Shown piece after piece: positions 22,597 to 33,089 of a DNA stretch of 64,000 bases (the first letter of the stretch is position 1; each line of letters begins with the position of its first letter). The DNA lies in the NCBI RefSeq assembly GCF_050947875.1, contig NC_134570.1:231555265-231619264 (forward strand), given 5' to 3'. Source of the stretch: Dermacentor variabilis. Lineage: Eukaryota > Arthropoda > Arachnida > Ixodida > Ixodidae. Below the pieces are notes generated by a model. That model made no database searches and was not told the DNA's origin. It saw only the letters and a program-made list of their open reading frames with translations. The position numbers and the translations under genes were made by a program.

Positions 22597-24171
22597 AGGG
22601 AAGCTGAAAGTTTTTCCAGAAAAAATGAGTGAACATCTGTACATAATGGTTTCCAACCCTCCGAATTCGAATATCGTATCGAAATTGAGCGAAAGAAAGC
22701 GCAAATATATTTTATTTCGGCGAAAAGTGCAGCAGCGGACACGCCCAGTTCGCGCGTCTCGTTTCCGCCTGTGATTGGTCGGGCGCCTCCTGACGTCAAC
22801 ACTTATTGTTCGTCCGAACCGACCGCTGTCGCTACACATGAAGCGCGGTGCCAGGTAGTTTGGTGCTGTTTTTCTGAGACGGTAATGGAAAATTTAGAGA
22901 GACTGCGTTTTTCTGAGGAGTTCGGCGTTACTCCCTACATGTACGAGCCGATTGCGAAGAGCCGGCCTCTCGAAGAAGCAAACGATGCTGGTGCGAGCAG
23001 TGCTTTCAACGCGAACGAAAGCGCAGTCTTGGGATCTCCTCGTGTTGGAAATGCTCTTTGGTGAGTATGTTTTTTTGGAAAACGATCTAGTGAACTCGCC
23101 GATCTTTCGCCGATCTAGTGAGCTCGTTTCCGGTCAAACAACTGTAGTGTTGTGTTCCTGCATGCCTCCTCGTGGAACGTAAGCGGGGATGCGATCGTCG
23201 GCATTTGTGCGCTGTCCAAAGCTTTCGGCAATCTACAAAGACGGTTTAAACGCGTGAAAAGCTTCCCGGTTCATGCAGTACGTGTAGTTACCTTCATCTG
23301 TGCGCCATCCGCACACTACTCGTAACCGAAGTCGTAAAGGCGGCGAATTCCGTCGGCTACGTGAGACGGTCGGTTTCTCGCTGTGCGTGAGAGAAGGGGG
23401 GAGCGTAGCGTCCTGGCGTGCGCCGGCTTTCCAGCACATGCAAACTCTACATTTGCACTGCGTTTTGGTAGCTGCATGCAGGCTGTTTTACATACAACTC
23501 GTGCAAATAGAAAATTCGCGGCGCTTTGCGACGAAACCTGCTCCAAGGGCGGGAGATAAACATGCACCTTCCGTTCAGCGTGCTAACACGAAGGAGCTCG
23601 CAGTAAATCAAAATCCAGATTTGGGCGCGTTCGTGTATTCATAAGGCCTTCCAACACCAGTTATCATCAGTCAGTCTGCACTCGTGCCGTCTTTGTTTTC
23701 ATTGCTCCGATCTTTTCGCGCTGCATTTAGAAAGCCTGCTAGTGGCAAGCAGTCCTCTCTCATTCTGTGGCCATATACAGCAACTGCGCAGGCCTAATTG
23801 CAGGGCTGGCCGTATACGACAACTCTACATACACGCAGACGCACCAACAAAGGAATGCAGGGTCGATCGAAGCAGATTACAATGGTACGCACGCAGAAAC
23901 AAGCACGGTCAAGCACGGTGGCGGAGGCTGCGAAGGAACGCAACACTAGTGTTCACGTCACAACACCGCGGTTTCCGGTCTCCGCTCGCATCGTCAGCAT
24001 CAGCAGCAGCGCGCGGCATTCGACGGGGGGCGGAGCTACAGCGCAATTTTAACCGACGATTACGTCGCTCCTAATTGAAAAAAAAAACACAATTTTGCCT
24101 ACATGGTTTATAAGGTTCCCGCATCCGTATATGAGCGTCTTATTGAATTCGACAGACTCTTCAGCTTCCCT
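22597..24171. mobile_element. TTAA-1: TTAA-flanked terminal-inverted-repeat element
   Basis: The ends are TTAA|AGGGAAGCTGAA and TTCAGCTTCCCT|TTAA (TTAA at 22593-22596 and 24172-24175). LINE-A sequence is continuous across the insertion. A TTAA target and short inverted ends starting AGGGA are shared with TTAA-2 at 36397. TTAA targeting is known for piggyBac-type transposons, but no transposase is encoded here. The element carries a P2X7-like exon (22885-23060). Confidence 0.75.
22885..23060 (+). CDS. P2X7-like N-terminal exon carried inside TTAA-1
   Basis: Starts at ATG 22885, encodes 58 residues plus two bases and ends at CTCTTTG|GTGAGT, a strong splice donor. The peptide contains RFSEEFGVTPYMYEPIAKSR, then a Ser/Asn/Glu-rich linker and SPRVGNALW. 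From memory this resembles the N-terminus of the expanded 'P2X purinoceptor 7-like' proteins of ticks, in which R-V-G-N-x-x-W precedes a Cys-rich zinc-binding region. That Cys-rich part is not seen here and would lie in a later exon. Whether it is expressed or a captured fragment is unknown. Confidence 0.5.
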
Positions 24172-24175
24172 TTAA

Positions 24176-24310
24176 TGAAAGGCCGGCTATAGTGGTCACA
24201 GTAGAAGCCACCGGGATACAGATGATAGAGAGCCTGAGAACACTGGGGCTCCACATATTCGAAAACGGCCGTAATGGAGAAACCATAAAGAAGCTGCTGG
24301 GCATGACAAT
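24176..24310 (+). pseudogene. LINE-A RT segment between TTAA-1 and LINE-B
   Basis: Encodes IVVTVEATGIQMIESLRTLG, LHIFENGRNGETIKKLLGMT and I, the conserved 'vlGl.i...g' part of the I-type RT after the palm. It is cut at GACAAT (24305-24310), where LINE-B is inserted. The frame continues at 34407. Confidence 0.8.
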
Positions 24311-24437
24311 CGCGAAAAAGAAAGAAAAAAATTGGCGTTTTGCATGGACAAGGGACGGCAAAGTTTTCGCAAGAAAAACTGAGTCTTCCCGAGCAATGCG
24401 TACAGCTTGCATCTCGGATCTTGATAAGATCGACTAG
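24311..24437 (+). pseudogene. LINE-B ORF1 C-terminal remnant
   Basis: Encodes NWRFAWTRDGKVFARKTESS and DLDKID then a stop. This resembles the C-terminal nucleic-acid-binding domain of CR1/L2-type ORF1 proteins ('Y.W...GkvfaRk'). Only about 40 residues remain because the LINE is 5'-truncated. Confidence 0.6.
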
Positions 24438-24544
24438 GAAAATAATGTTTTCTTCCGACGACGTCGTACCTACAAACACCTCTTCTCCTACTTTTCTCTC
24501 CCCTCGCGAAGTAGGTAACTTATACGCAAAAAACAAGAATTGAA

Positions 24545-25179
24545 TATCTTTCACCCACAACATTAGCGCACAATCAGCCAGAAATAAGAAAGACCAAATT
24601 GTTGCGCTTACTGCCTCGTTTGGTTTCACTCCAGATGTGCTGATGATAAGTAAAACTTGGTATAACAAGGAAATAAATGTGCTTAGGTTGCCCGGTTATA
24701 AATCACTCTTTGTAAATCGACCCTCTCGCAGAGGAGGAGGTGTTATCTTGTTGGTAAAAAACACGCTGCAGTGCCAACTGATTGAGTCGTTTTCCTTTGT
24801 TGCTATTGATTATGAAGTTCTTTCAATTAAATGCAATTATAATGTATATTGTGTTGTATACAGACCGCCAGGCACAAACATACCAAGCTTTCTGTCCTTT
24901 ATAGATGAGTACCTAAGCTGGATTAACGATAATGGTTTCAAGTTCATTATGACAGGTGATATAAACTTTGACTTGTTGAAGACTTCTAAACCACGTGATG
25001 AATTTTATAGGACACTTGAATATAATGGTTTTGCGAATGTAGTAAACTCTGCCACTAATATTTCAGCTGACTCAAGTACGCTAATAGACGTCTTCATAAC
25101 AAACATTGAAGATACAAATCTCTCATCCGCTTTTGTAGGCACTTGCATCAGCGATCACCTCCCATTTTTTGTTTTTTAA
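24545..25179 (+). pseudogene. LINE-B AP-type endonuclease domain
   Basis: Motifs in order are SKTWYNKEINVLRLPGYKSL, RRGGGVILLV, VVYRPPGTNIPSF, FIMTGDINFDLL (the GDxN catalytic block), STLIDVFITNIED and CISDHLPFFVF (the SDH block). These are all diagnostic parts of a CR1/L2 endonuclease, which nicks the target DNA for target-primed reverse transcription. A stop lies directly after the SDH block. The 5' end of the frame is broken before 24637. Confidence 0.85.
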
Positions 25180-25799
25180 ACATAACACATCTATTGGAAC
25201 CACGAATGACATTCATTTGACTGTACGGAACATTAATGCACGTAGTTTAAACAATTTTCGCAATGAAATATTGCTCCCTGACTGATCACCTCTGCTGCTT
25301 ATTACAGACCCCGGGACAGCTTGCGAGTATTTTCACGAAAAGTTTAAATCTGCTTGCGAAAAATGTTTCAGGTACAAGGTATTGAAACCTGCGCGTAAAT
25401 ATAGAAAGCCATGGGTTACGAAACAGTGTTTAAAAGAAATACGCAAAAAATATGCTATTTCATGACTTTATTTCAACGCCCGGTCTGAAGAAACCTTGCG
25501 TCAATTTAGGGTTCAAAGGAATGAAGTAAACAGTCTGCTGCACTTGACAAAAGGATGTGCTTACAAAATTTATTTAATGTTAACGTTATGAAAAAGACAT
25601 ATTGTTTGGAAGCGTATTAACAGAGTTCTTGAACGAAACAGTAGTAATGAGACTATTAGAGAAATTACAATTAATGGCAATGCAATATAAGAAAAGGAAC
25701 TAGCCGAATGTTTCAAAAAGTATTTTACCAATTTAGCAAAGAGTTCTCACGATCCAAATTGTTCGCAATATCTAAGTACAAGGACCAGCCAATCTGCAT

Positions 25800-26458
25800 T
25801 TTTGACTCCTACGACAGGTAGGGAAATAATTGACACTTCCTTATCTATCAGAAATACTAAATGTTGCGGTGCCGATAGTTTTCAAATTGGGCCTGCTAAG
25901 TTGGTACTAGATGCAATTTCTCCGGCTTTGACACACATTTATAATCTTGTTTTATCTGATTATACTTTTCGAAAACGCCTCCAGGTTGCTAAATTATAGT
26001 GTTACACAAGGGCGGCGATAAAAACGATTTAACTAACTATAGACCAATATCCGTCTTGCCACTTTTTTCAAAACCTCTGGAAAAATTAATTCACAGCCGC
26101 ATTACATCCTGTACAACTAAGCATAAATTAATAACAAACATGCAATTTGGATTTACGAGAGGTCAATCTACTGAAACTCCCCTTCTAACACAAAAGAAAA
26201 TTATATTACATTCTTTCGAACGTCAGCTATGTACATTGGGTATTTTTGTTGACTACTCAAAGGCGTTCGACTGCATAAATCATGCTAGCCTACTAGAAAA
26301 ATTTAACTAATATGGTTATCGAGGCATTTTTTTGAAGTTAATAGAATCGTATCTCCAACACCGCATGCAACGCGTAGTTATAAACAGCTACGCATCCCAT
26401 TTGAAACCACTTATCGCAAGAGTACCACAGGGCAGCATTTTCGGCCCCTTGTGTTTTT
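25800..26458 (+). pseudogene. LINE-B RT, N-terminal half
   Basis: Encodes NYRPISVLPLFSKPLEKLIH, MQFGFTRGQSTETPLL, GIFVDYSKAFDCINHASLLE (first catalytic Asp block intact), LIESYLQHRMQRVVINSYAS and RVPQGSIFGPLCFCI. The frame is interrupted by a few stops and then by the Gypsy-2 LTR at 26463. The YADD block lies beyond the insertion at about 32703. Confidence 0.85.
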
Positions 26459-26462
26459 GTAT
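26459..26462. repeat. Target-site duplication of Gypsy-2, left copy (GTAT)
   Basis: GTAT immediately precedes the 5' LTR and recurs directly after the 3' LTR at 32649-32652. This is consistent with integrase-mediated insertion. Confidence 0.8.
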
Positions 26463-26665
26463 TGTAATGAAGAAGAAAAGCACAAGAACAGGGCCAGCCA
26501 GATCGTCTATTCCATGCCTGCTGTGCAACTAGTGGGCCAGCCAGATCGCCAGTGCGTCGCACTAGTGCGAGCCGTTCGGGCAACCAGCTCTTCTTGCTCT
26601 GCATCACCTACCTTCTCGGTTACGAACAGACGTTACCCTCGGAACTGTTCAGTACACCCATTACA
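26463..26665 (+). repeat. 5' LTR of Gypsy-2
   Basis: Runs from TGTAATG to CATTACA, a perfect 7-bp terminal inversion. Length 203 bp. It aligns end to end with 32449-32648. Confidence 0.92.
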
Positions 26666-26740
26666 ATTGCTGGAAGGTGCGGGGTATTCAAGAACATCTG
26701 CACCCTGGAACTCCGGTCTCGGACTCGGCCTCCCGTCATG

Positions 26741-27950
26741 CCTGACTCTCCCCAGCCGACGTCGCCGCCACCCCCCGTTGCCTGCTCTGGCGCTGTCCCG
26801 CAACGACGTCCAGTGGTTTTCAGCGGTACGGATGAACAGGACGTCAATGACTGGTTGTCCGCGTACAAACGGGTGAGCTTGCACAATCGATGTGATGATA
26901 CCGCCAAGTTAAATGCCGTCATATTCTACCTTGCGGGAATGGCTCACCTGTGGTTTAAAATCACGAAGCCGATTTTCAGTCCTGGTCCGCGTTTAAGACC
27001 AGTTTCGCTGCAGTTTTCGGTCGCCCTGCCGGCCACAAGTTACGCGCCGAGCAGCGCTTACGAGAGCGAGCGCAACAACCCGGTGAAACATTCACCTGTT
27101 ATATCGAAGAGGTTCTCGAGCTATGCAAATGTGTGGATGCTTCTATGCCCGAAAATGACAAATTGAAGCACATCTTTAAGAACATCGCCGATGACATTTT
27201 GCAAATGTTGATCGCCAAGAGGCCGCGCACCGTAGCAGAGTTCATAAACTTGTGCCGTAGCTACGACGAGTTGAGAGGCAGCGCAATTTGACCAGGCGCC
27301 CCTGAGTGGCTGACGAGGCCCTCTCTTCCATGACAGCCTTCTCTGATCGCTCGCCCTTGCTCACACAAATCCAATCTTTCGTGCGGGAGGAAGTTGCACG
27401 TCAGCTTTCTCTGCTACCCTTCGCTGAGCTACCCCAATAGCAGCCGCTGCCGCAACAGCCTCCTACACAGCTTGCTCCTAATCTCCGGCAGGTTATTGAA
27501 GACCAAGTTGCTGAGGCTCTACCAATGCAGCACCAGCAGTACCCTCTCGCCGCGCCACCTACTTACGCATCCGTCGCCGCGCAGCCTCCTCGTCAACCAC
27601 TCGTTGCTCTACATCCTCGGCCGCTACCATTCATTCATCATCCCGTTGATTGGCCTGCTCCTGCCTTTACTAATCCTTGGCGCACGCAAGACAACAGGCC
27701 CATATGTTATGCCTGTGGCATTCCCGGCCATGTCGCACGACTCTGCCCCCACCGCATGCGGCACTCTGAGGAGTTGGTGCAGTCGGCTCCCTACGCCGAC
27801 GTGCAGCCTTTCCACGACACTTATTTTAGTCGGCAGTCGAACAGGCTACCAGCCGAGCACCCGGTCCTTACACGTCGTTTACGTTCCCCACGTCGCCGCT
27901 CGTTGTCCACCATGCGTCGGCAACCTTTACCCACGCAAGAGGAAAACTAA
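26741..27950 (+). pseudogene. Gypsy-2 gag remnant with CCHC knuckle
   Basis: The gag begins near MPDSPQPTSPPPP (26741) with RRPVVFSGTDEQDVNDWLSA and LNAVIFYLAGMAHLWFKI. A frameshift near 26963 moves it to another frame with FGRPAGHKLRAEQRLRERAQ, VDASMPENDKLKHIFKNIAD and INLCRSYDELRGSAI, then a stop. The zinc knuckle CYACGIPGHVARLC (C-x2-C-x4-H-x4-C) lies near 27706-27747. At least two breaks prevent translation of a complete protein. Confidence 0.85.
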
Positions 27951-28006
27951 GCGCCGCAGTTGAGGAGGCAGGAACTGCGTCGCCATCGATCTGTACAAGT
28001 CCTCCA

Positions 28007-28796
28007 TTGTCGCCTTCGAACGTTGTCGACCGTACTGTTGATGGCGTCCCTACCGTTGCGCTAACTGATACTGGAACAGCCGTGTCTCTCCTAAACGAAC
28101 GCCTCTCCCGCACTTTACGAAAAGTTACGACGCCACTTTCCTGGTTTTCTCTTCGCACAGGAAGCGCCAAGCCAGTTCAGCCTTCAGCAGCACGCACAGC
28201 TAGAGTTGTTATTCAGGGCGTTCTCTACATTGTGGAGTTTGTAGTTCTGCAGTACTGCTCGGGATACATCGGTGGGACTTTCTTTCGCGAAATAACGCCG
28301 TAATCAATTGTGCACGTGCTGAAGTCGAGTTATCGCCTCTGTGTGACGTGCCCCTTGTCGGCGCCAGTTCTCTTCCCGCTAAGCTAGTTCTTCGAGAAGA
28401 CATCGCCATACCGCCGTACTCGTCTGCCGTTGTACCCGTCTTCTGTGGCGCTGTCCTCTTCATTCCTTCAGAACTCTTCGTGACCCGCAAAGACGTTCCC
28501 CTCCCTTTCGCCACGCTTGACATTTCAGCCGGTTTCAGTGCCATCGTTACCTGCAATCCGCTTCCTACAGCCCTGATGGCTCTTTGCGGCGAAGCACTTG
28601 GCCATGTTCAGCCTCTTGGTGACATGTTTATAACTGACGTGCCGGATGCTTCGTATGCAGAGCTCACAAACTTCTGTGCACTTTCCACTTCTGCTCCGCC
28701 ATCACCTGACTTATTCACACCTTTCATTGCCGATGACCTTACTTCCGAGCAGCGCTCCCAGCTTCTTCACCTGCTTGCCCAGTTCCGCTCTGTTTT
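28007..28796 (+). pseudogene. Gypsy-2 protease region and linker
   Basis: The aspartic protease active site reads VALTDTGTAVSLLNERLSRT with the D-T-G triad intact. IQGVLYIVEFVVLQ and CSGYIGGTFFREI follow (usually ...ilG.dfl). After a frame break the linker continues (PLCDVPLVGASSLPAKLVLR, FIADDLTSEQRSQLLHLLAQ, FRSV). The frame is cut by the Helentron-like insertion at 28797 and resumes at 29749. Confidence 0.8.
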
Positions 28797-29748
28797 GGAG
28801 CGCAGCTCTTTGGCGTCCGTTCCTGGGTTTCGCGTCGTCGTCGGCGTTGTCGTCGGCCTCGTAACCAGCTCCGCCCCCCTTTCATCCCCCCAGCGCTAGC
28901 AGCGACCGACTGATACCGCTGGATGCCGCTGTCGCCGCTAGAGAGTCAAGATAACGTGACTGCATAGAACACCGTCGCCGCCATGCAGAAAGAGGAGGAA
29001 AGGGTCCCCCCCCCCCTGTTCTTGTGTGGCGGATAGGGTGCTCTTCAGTTGCATCAGTCAGTCGCTGCTATCTCTTCCCTCCTCCCTTTATCGTGTTGTC
29101 CGCTTGCTGCGCGCGCTTCTGCCCCCATCGTTTGGCGCTGGGTGTACACGCCGCCCCCCTCCCCCCTCTTCCTGCGAGTCGCCGGTTGTCAAAGCGCCGG
29201 CTTGAACTTAATTCCTTTCTTCGCTCCTCCTCCAATGCAACCCCTGTGCGGTGGCAATCAGAGAGCCAGATCGGTGGCGGCGGATCTGTATATGTGCACC
29301 GCCCGAGCCGAAATTGCCGCTGCCGTTCGCCCTGTGCGGTGGCAATCAGAGAGCCAGATCGGTGGCGGCTTGACATAAAGACAAACAGCAATTTCCTAAC
29401 ACTTATGCGGGAGAACATCCTGTTCCTCTCGCTCGTAACGCGTCCCACGGCTGTGACAACCTCGCGAGGCACTTGTATAGATCTCGTCTTTGAGAATCAA
29501 GCATTGGTGTACCAAGTCGAACATATATCAGTCTATTTCTCCGACCACAAAGCTTCCTTCATGACTGTCAAGAACTGTTAGTGGAGTCTTTGTTAAAGGA
29601 ATACGTGTGAAAAATAAAAAAAAAATTCTGTGATAGCGCATACATGTGTTGCTCGATTTCTTTGCCTCAATCTATCGAAAAGGTGAAACAGCTTATTTGC
29701 TGCGCTCAAATTTCGCATTAGGAAGTAACGTAATCGTCGGTAATTTTT
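28797..29748 (+). mobile_element. Helentron-like element, long copy, with an endonuclease fragment
   Basis: It starts GGAGCGCAGCTCTTTGGCG after TTTT and ends GTAATTTTTTT. The Gypsy-2 frame reads FRSV before it and FDVAQPS after it, so both borders can be placed within a T run. The inverted copy GCTGCGCTC (29699-29707) lies about 42 bp from the right end, as in the short copy at 5404. Inside are a 40-bp direct repeat (29242-29281 and 29330-29369) and an open stretch (about 29372-29580) ending with TCIDLVFENQ and VYFSDHKASFMTVKNC. This resembles the endonuclease tail found in Helentron proteins. The class assignment is inference. Confidence 0.6.
29372..29580 (+). pseudogene. Endonuclease C-terminal fragment inside the Helentron-like element
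   Basis: About 69 codons open to a TAG/TAA region: NFLTLMRENILFLSLVTRPT, SRGTCIDLVFENQ and YFSDHKASF. The 'T.iD.vF' and 'sDHka' blocks are the last two motifs of AP-type endonucleases of CR1-like origin. Helentrons are known to carry such a domain fused to their Rep-helicase protein. Only this tail remains; no Rep or helicase motif is present. Confidence 0.55.
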
Positions 29749-30469
29749 TTGATGTTGCTCAGCCTTCTCTGTGTCGCTCGTCAACCGTCAGCCACCCCAT
29801 CGACACTGGCTCCAACGCTCCATTGCGGCAGCGCCCGTACCGCGTATCCGCCAAGGAGCGTTAGGTGATCAGTGAGCACGTGGACGACATGCTCCAGTGC
29901 GGCGTCATTCGACCTTCCAATAGCCCGTGGGCATCACCGGTGGTCATCGTCAAAAAAAGATGGTTCCACTCGGTTCTGCGTCGATTATCGCCGTCTTAAT
30001 AGGAGAACTCGAAAAGACGTCTACCCTCTACCACGCATTCACGACGCTCTGGACAGCTTGCAGGGCGCTAAATTCTTCTATTCGTTGGATTTACGCTCGG
30101 GCTACTGGAAGGTCTCAATGTCAGCTTTTGATCGCCCTAAAACTGCATTCATTACGCCAGATGGTTTATACGAATTTATTGTGATGCCATTTGGCCTATG
30201 CAATGCACCTGCTACGTTTGAACGAATCATGGACAATATCTTGCGTGGCCTAAAATAGAGCACGTGCTTGTGCTACCTCGAAGACATCGTTGTGTTCGCC
30301 CCTGATTTCAGCACCCATCTTCTTAGCCTTAGGCAAGTGTTGACGTCCTTGACCAACGCAGGCCTGCAACTGAACCTGAAAAAGTGCCAGTTCGCCGCGC
30401 AAGCTCATGATTCTAGGTCACGTCTTATCACAAGACGGCATTTGCCCCGACCCATGAAAACTTCGCGCT
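29749..30469 (+). pseudogene. Gypsy-2 reverse transcriptase remnant
   Basis: Motifs: RSSTVSHPIDTGSNAPLRQR (start of RT), [20 protein letters not shown], a frameshift at a poly-A run near 29950, [55 protein letters not shown], then an in-frame stop, and CYLEDIVVFA. The catalytic box is YLED instead of YxDD, one Asp to Glu change. Two stops and at least two frameshifts inactivate it. Confidence 0.88.
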
Positions 30470-31100
30470 GTGGCAAAATTTCCGAAACCTAAGACACTCA
30501 AAGACCTCCGCGCCTTCATCGGCCTCTGTTTTTACTTCAGACGCTTTGTTCGCAAGTTCGCCTCCATAATATCACCTCTGGCTCAATTCTTAAGTGGCGC
30601 CAACGACCTGTCCTCCTGGTCTCCCGCATGCGACACCGCGTTTCTGACGTTACGTCGTCTCCTGACGTCTCCGCCTATACTGCGATACTACGACCCCACT
30701 GCCCCCACTGAAGTGCATACCGATGGCAGTGGTATTGGCCTTGGCGCTGTCCTTCCGCAGCGCAAGTCTGGGTACTCCGAGTACGTCGTTGCTTACGCCA
30801 GTCGTGCGCTGACCTAAGCAGAACGCAATTACATTGTCACAGAAAAAGAATGCCTGGCCATTGCTTGGGCACTCGGGAAGTGTCGCCCTTATTTATGCGG
30901 CAGGCTTTTCAATGTGGTCACTGACCATCACGCCCTTTGTCGGTTATCCTCTTAAAAAGACCCGTCTGGACGCCTTGCCCGCTGGGCTCTGCTCATTCAA
31001 GAATGCGACATAGGCGTCATATAACGCTCACGTCGCAAGCACACTGACGCTAACACTCTGTCCCACTCTCCGCTGCCAGCCGACACGGCCTCCCTCTCCA
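30470..31100 (+). pseudogene. Gypsy-2 RNase H remnant
   Basis: Contains [20 protein letters not shown] (RT/RNase H link), [20 protein letters not shown] (first catalytic Asp), [10 protein letters not shown] then a stop, [20 protein letters not shown] and [11 protein letters not shown] then a stop, and RRKHTDANTLSHSPLP. RNase H removes the RNA template during reverse transcription. Three in-frame stops are visible. Confidence 0.85.
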
Positions 31101-32411
31101 CCATTAAGGCGGTATCCTCGGTCGACATCGACACCTTCGCATCAGAACAGCTCAAGGATCCTTGGGTGGCCTCTCCTTTGGATCGCCTTTCTGGCTCGCC
31201 TGTATGTCCCATCTCCCGCTCCCTGCGTCGTCAGGCTGTCCATTTTGCTGTCCGGGATAACCTCTTGTATCGACGCAACTACCAGCCCGATGGTCGCAAG
31301 TGGCTCCTGGTTATCCCTAGGACATTGCGTTCCGACATGTGTGCGTCTTTCCATACTGACCGACGATGTGCACACGCAGGTGTTCTGAAGACGTATGAGC
31401 GCCTGCGACAACGTTACTACTGGCGAGGAATGTTTACTTTTGTCCGAAATTTATCCGCTCGTGCCCGCAAAAGCCAACGCCGCAAATCTCCGCGTCATCC
31501 GGCCCACAGTTTATTACAGCCGCTCCCGTGCCCTGCTCGTGCCTTCGACCGTGTGCGAATTGACCTGTACGGGCCGCTACAGCTAACATCCGCTGGAAAA
31601 CGATCGATTATTGTCGCAGTTGATCACCTTACACGCTATGCTGAAACCGCTGGTCTACCTGCAGCGACCGTCAGTGACGTTGCATCCTTTCTGCTCCATC
31701 GTTTCATTCTTCGCCATGGCCTACCTCGGGAGCTGCTGAGTGATAGAGGCCGTGTGTTTCTGTCGGAGGTGATTGAAGCTCTGCTTATCAAAAGCCGCAT
31801 AGTTCACCGGACCACCACGGTGTACTATCCTCAAACTAATGGGCTTACAGAGTTTCAATCGCACCCTTGGTGATATGCTCGCCATGTACGTTTCATCGGA
31901 GCATACAAACTGGGACATCATCCTCCCATTTGTCACGTACGCATATAATACAGCTACGCAAAGTACTACAGGATTTTCTCCATACTTTCTTCTCTATGGT
32001 CGCGATCCTTCGGATACCATCGATACGGTTTTGCCTTATACACCAGACACGTCAGAGTGTGCTCCCATTTCAGCCATCGCCTGATACGCCGAGGATTGCC
32101 GTCAATTAGCCGGAAAGTTTTCCTCCGCCGACCAACAACGACAAAAAGCCAATCGTGATGGCGACGCTACGAATCCGAACTTCGCTACCGGCACACTTTT
32201 CTTGTTGTCCGTGCCGCCTACTACGCCTAGACTTTTGACTAATCTTCTTTCGCAGTGTAATGGACCATACCGCATCGTCGAACGCACCTCTCCCGTCAAG
32301 TATGTAGTAAAGCCGCTTACATCGACATCCGACAAGCTCCGTCGTGGACGGGATGTTGTTCACGTTCGCCGCCTGAAACAATTCTATGACCCGCTCGTCT
32401 CAACGTCGTAA
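31101..32411 (+). pseudogene. Gypsy-2 integrase remnant
   Basis: The N-terminal zinc region is altered: His residues remain around RRCAHAGVLKTYERLRQRYY, but the Cys pair is lost (ARARKSQRRK). The core has RVRIDLYGPLQL (first Asp), LLSDRGRVFLSEVIEALLIK (second Asp) and YYPQTNGLTE (Glu), then a frameshift into NRTLGDMLAMYVSSEHTNWD. FVTYAYNTATQSTTGFSPYF and the C-terminal CNGPYRIVERTSPVKYVV with VVHVRRLKQFYDPLV follow. The stop is at 32409-32411, just before the polypurine tract. No chromodomain is seen. Confidence 0.88.
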
Positions 32412-32448
32412 GTCGCCAGGATGGCTCCGCTTTTGCACCGGGGGTAAT

Positions 32449-32648
32449 TGTAATGAAGAAGCAGGGCACAAGAACAAGGCCAGCCAGATTGTCTCTTCCA
32501 TGCCTACTGTGCAACCAGTGGGCCAGCCGGATCGCCAGTGCTTGGCACGAGTGCGTGCCGTTTGGGCAACCAGTTCCTGCTCTGCATCGCCTGCCTTCTC
32601 GGTTACGAATAGGCGTTACCCTCGGAACTGTTCAGTACACCCATTACA
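32449..32648 (+). repeat. 3' LTR of Gypsy-2
   Basis: 200 bp, TGTAATG...CATTACA, preceded by a G-rich tract (GGGGG, 32440-32444) and followed by the GTAT duplication (32649-32652). About 90% identical to the 5' LTR, including a 3-bp length difference. Confidence 0.92.
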
Positions 32649-32652
32649 GTAT

Positions 32653-33089
32653 CTATATTAATTATCTAGTGAGTATTGAAAAAAACGTAAAACTTATTCC
32701 ATATGCAGACGACATTACAATTCTTGCAACCCAAAAAAATCTTGAAAATCTCATCACTAAATCCAACGAGGTGCTGTCAAAATTATCATCTTGGAGTATC
32801 GCGAACTCGTTAACAATAAATGTTAATAAAACAAAGGCTGTACTTTCTAGGCGGAAAAATCGAAATATTGGCACTTGTACCCTTTTACGGCTTAACGACT
32901 CCATTTTTCCTATTGTTCCTTCTATTAAGTGTCTTGGAGTTATACTTGAGCAACATTTGTCGTGGAATGCTCACGTGGAAATGGTAATTAGTAAGCTCTC
33001 TCGAGTGACTGGAATACTATGCAAGTTGAGTTTTTTTTCTTCCAGAAAGTATTAAACTTATTTTGAACATATCACTGTTATTACCACAT
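32653..33089 (+). pseudogene. LINE-B RT, palm with YADD and thumb
   Basis: The RT of LINE-B resumes immediately after Gypsy-2: YLVSIEKNVKLIPYADDITI carries an intact YADD. NLENLITKSNEVLSKLSSWS, NVNKTKAVLSRRKNR and SIKCLGVILEQHLSWNAHVE follow. The frame ends in LINE sequence ISLLLPH directly before the solo LTR at 33090. Confidence 0.88.

Larger units (their letters stand above)
26463..32648 (+). mobile_element. Gypsy-2: full-length, decayed Ty3/Gypsy retrotransposon
   Basis: Complete structure: 5' LTR (26463-26665), gag, zinc knuckle, protease, RT, RNase H, integrase, polypurine tract and 3' LTR (32449-32648), flanked by GTAT. The LTRs differ at about 20 of 200 positions (about 90% identity), so the insertion is old. 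Coding frames are broken many times, and a Helentron-like element sits between protease and RT (28797-29748). It is inserted in the RT of LINE-B. Confidence 0.92.

Noticed and set aside
24108..24668. Minus-strand 186-codon frame
   Set aside because: It crosses three different elements (TTAA-1 end, LINE-A, LINE-B) antisense to their recognised coding strands, so it is a chance frame.
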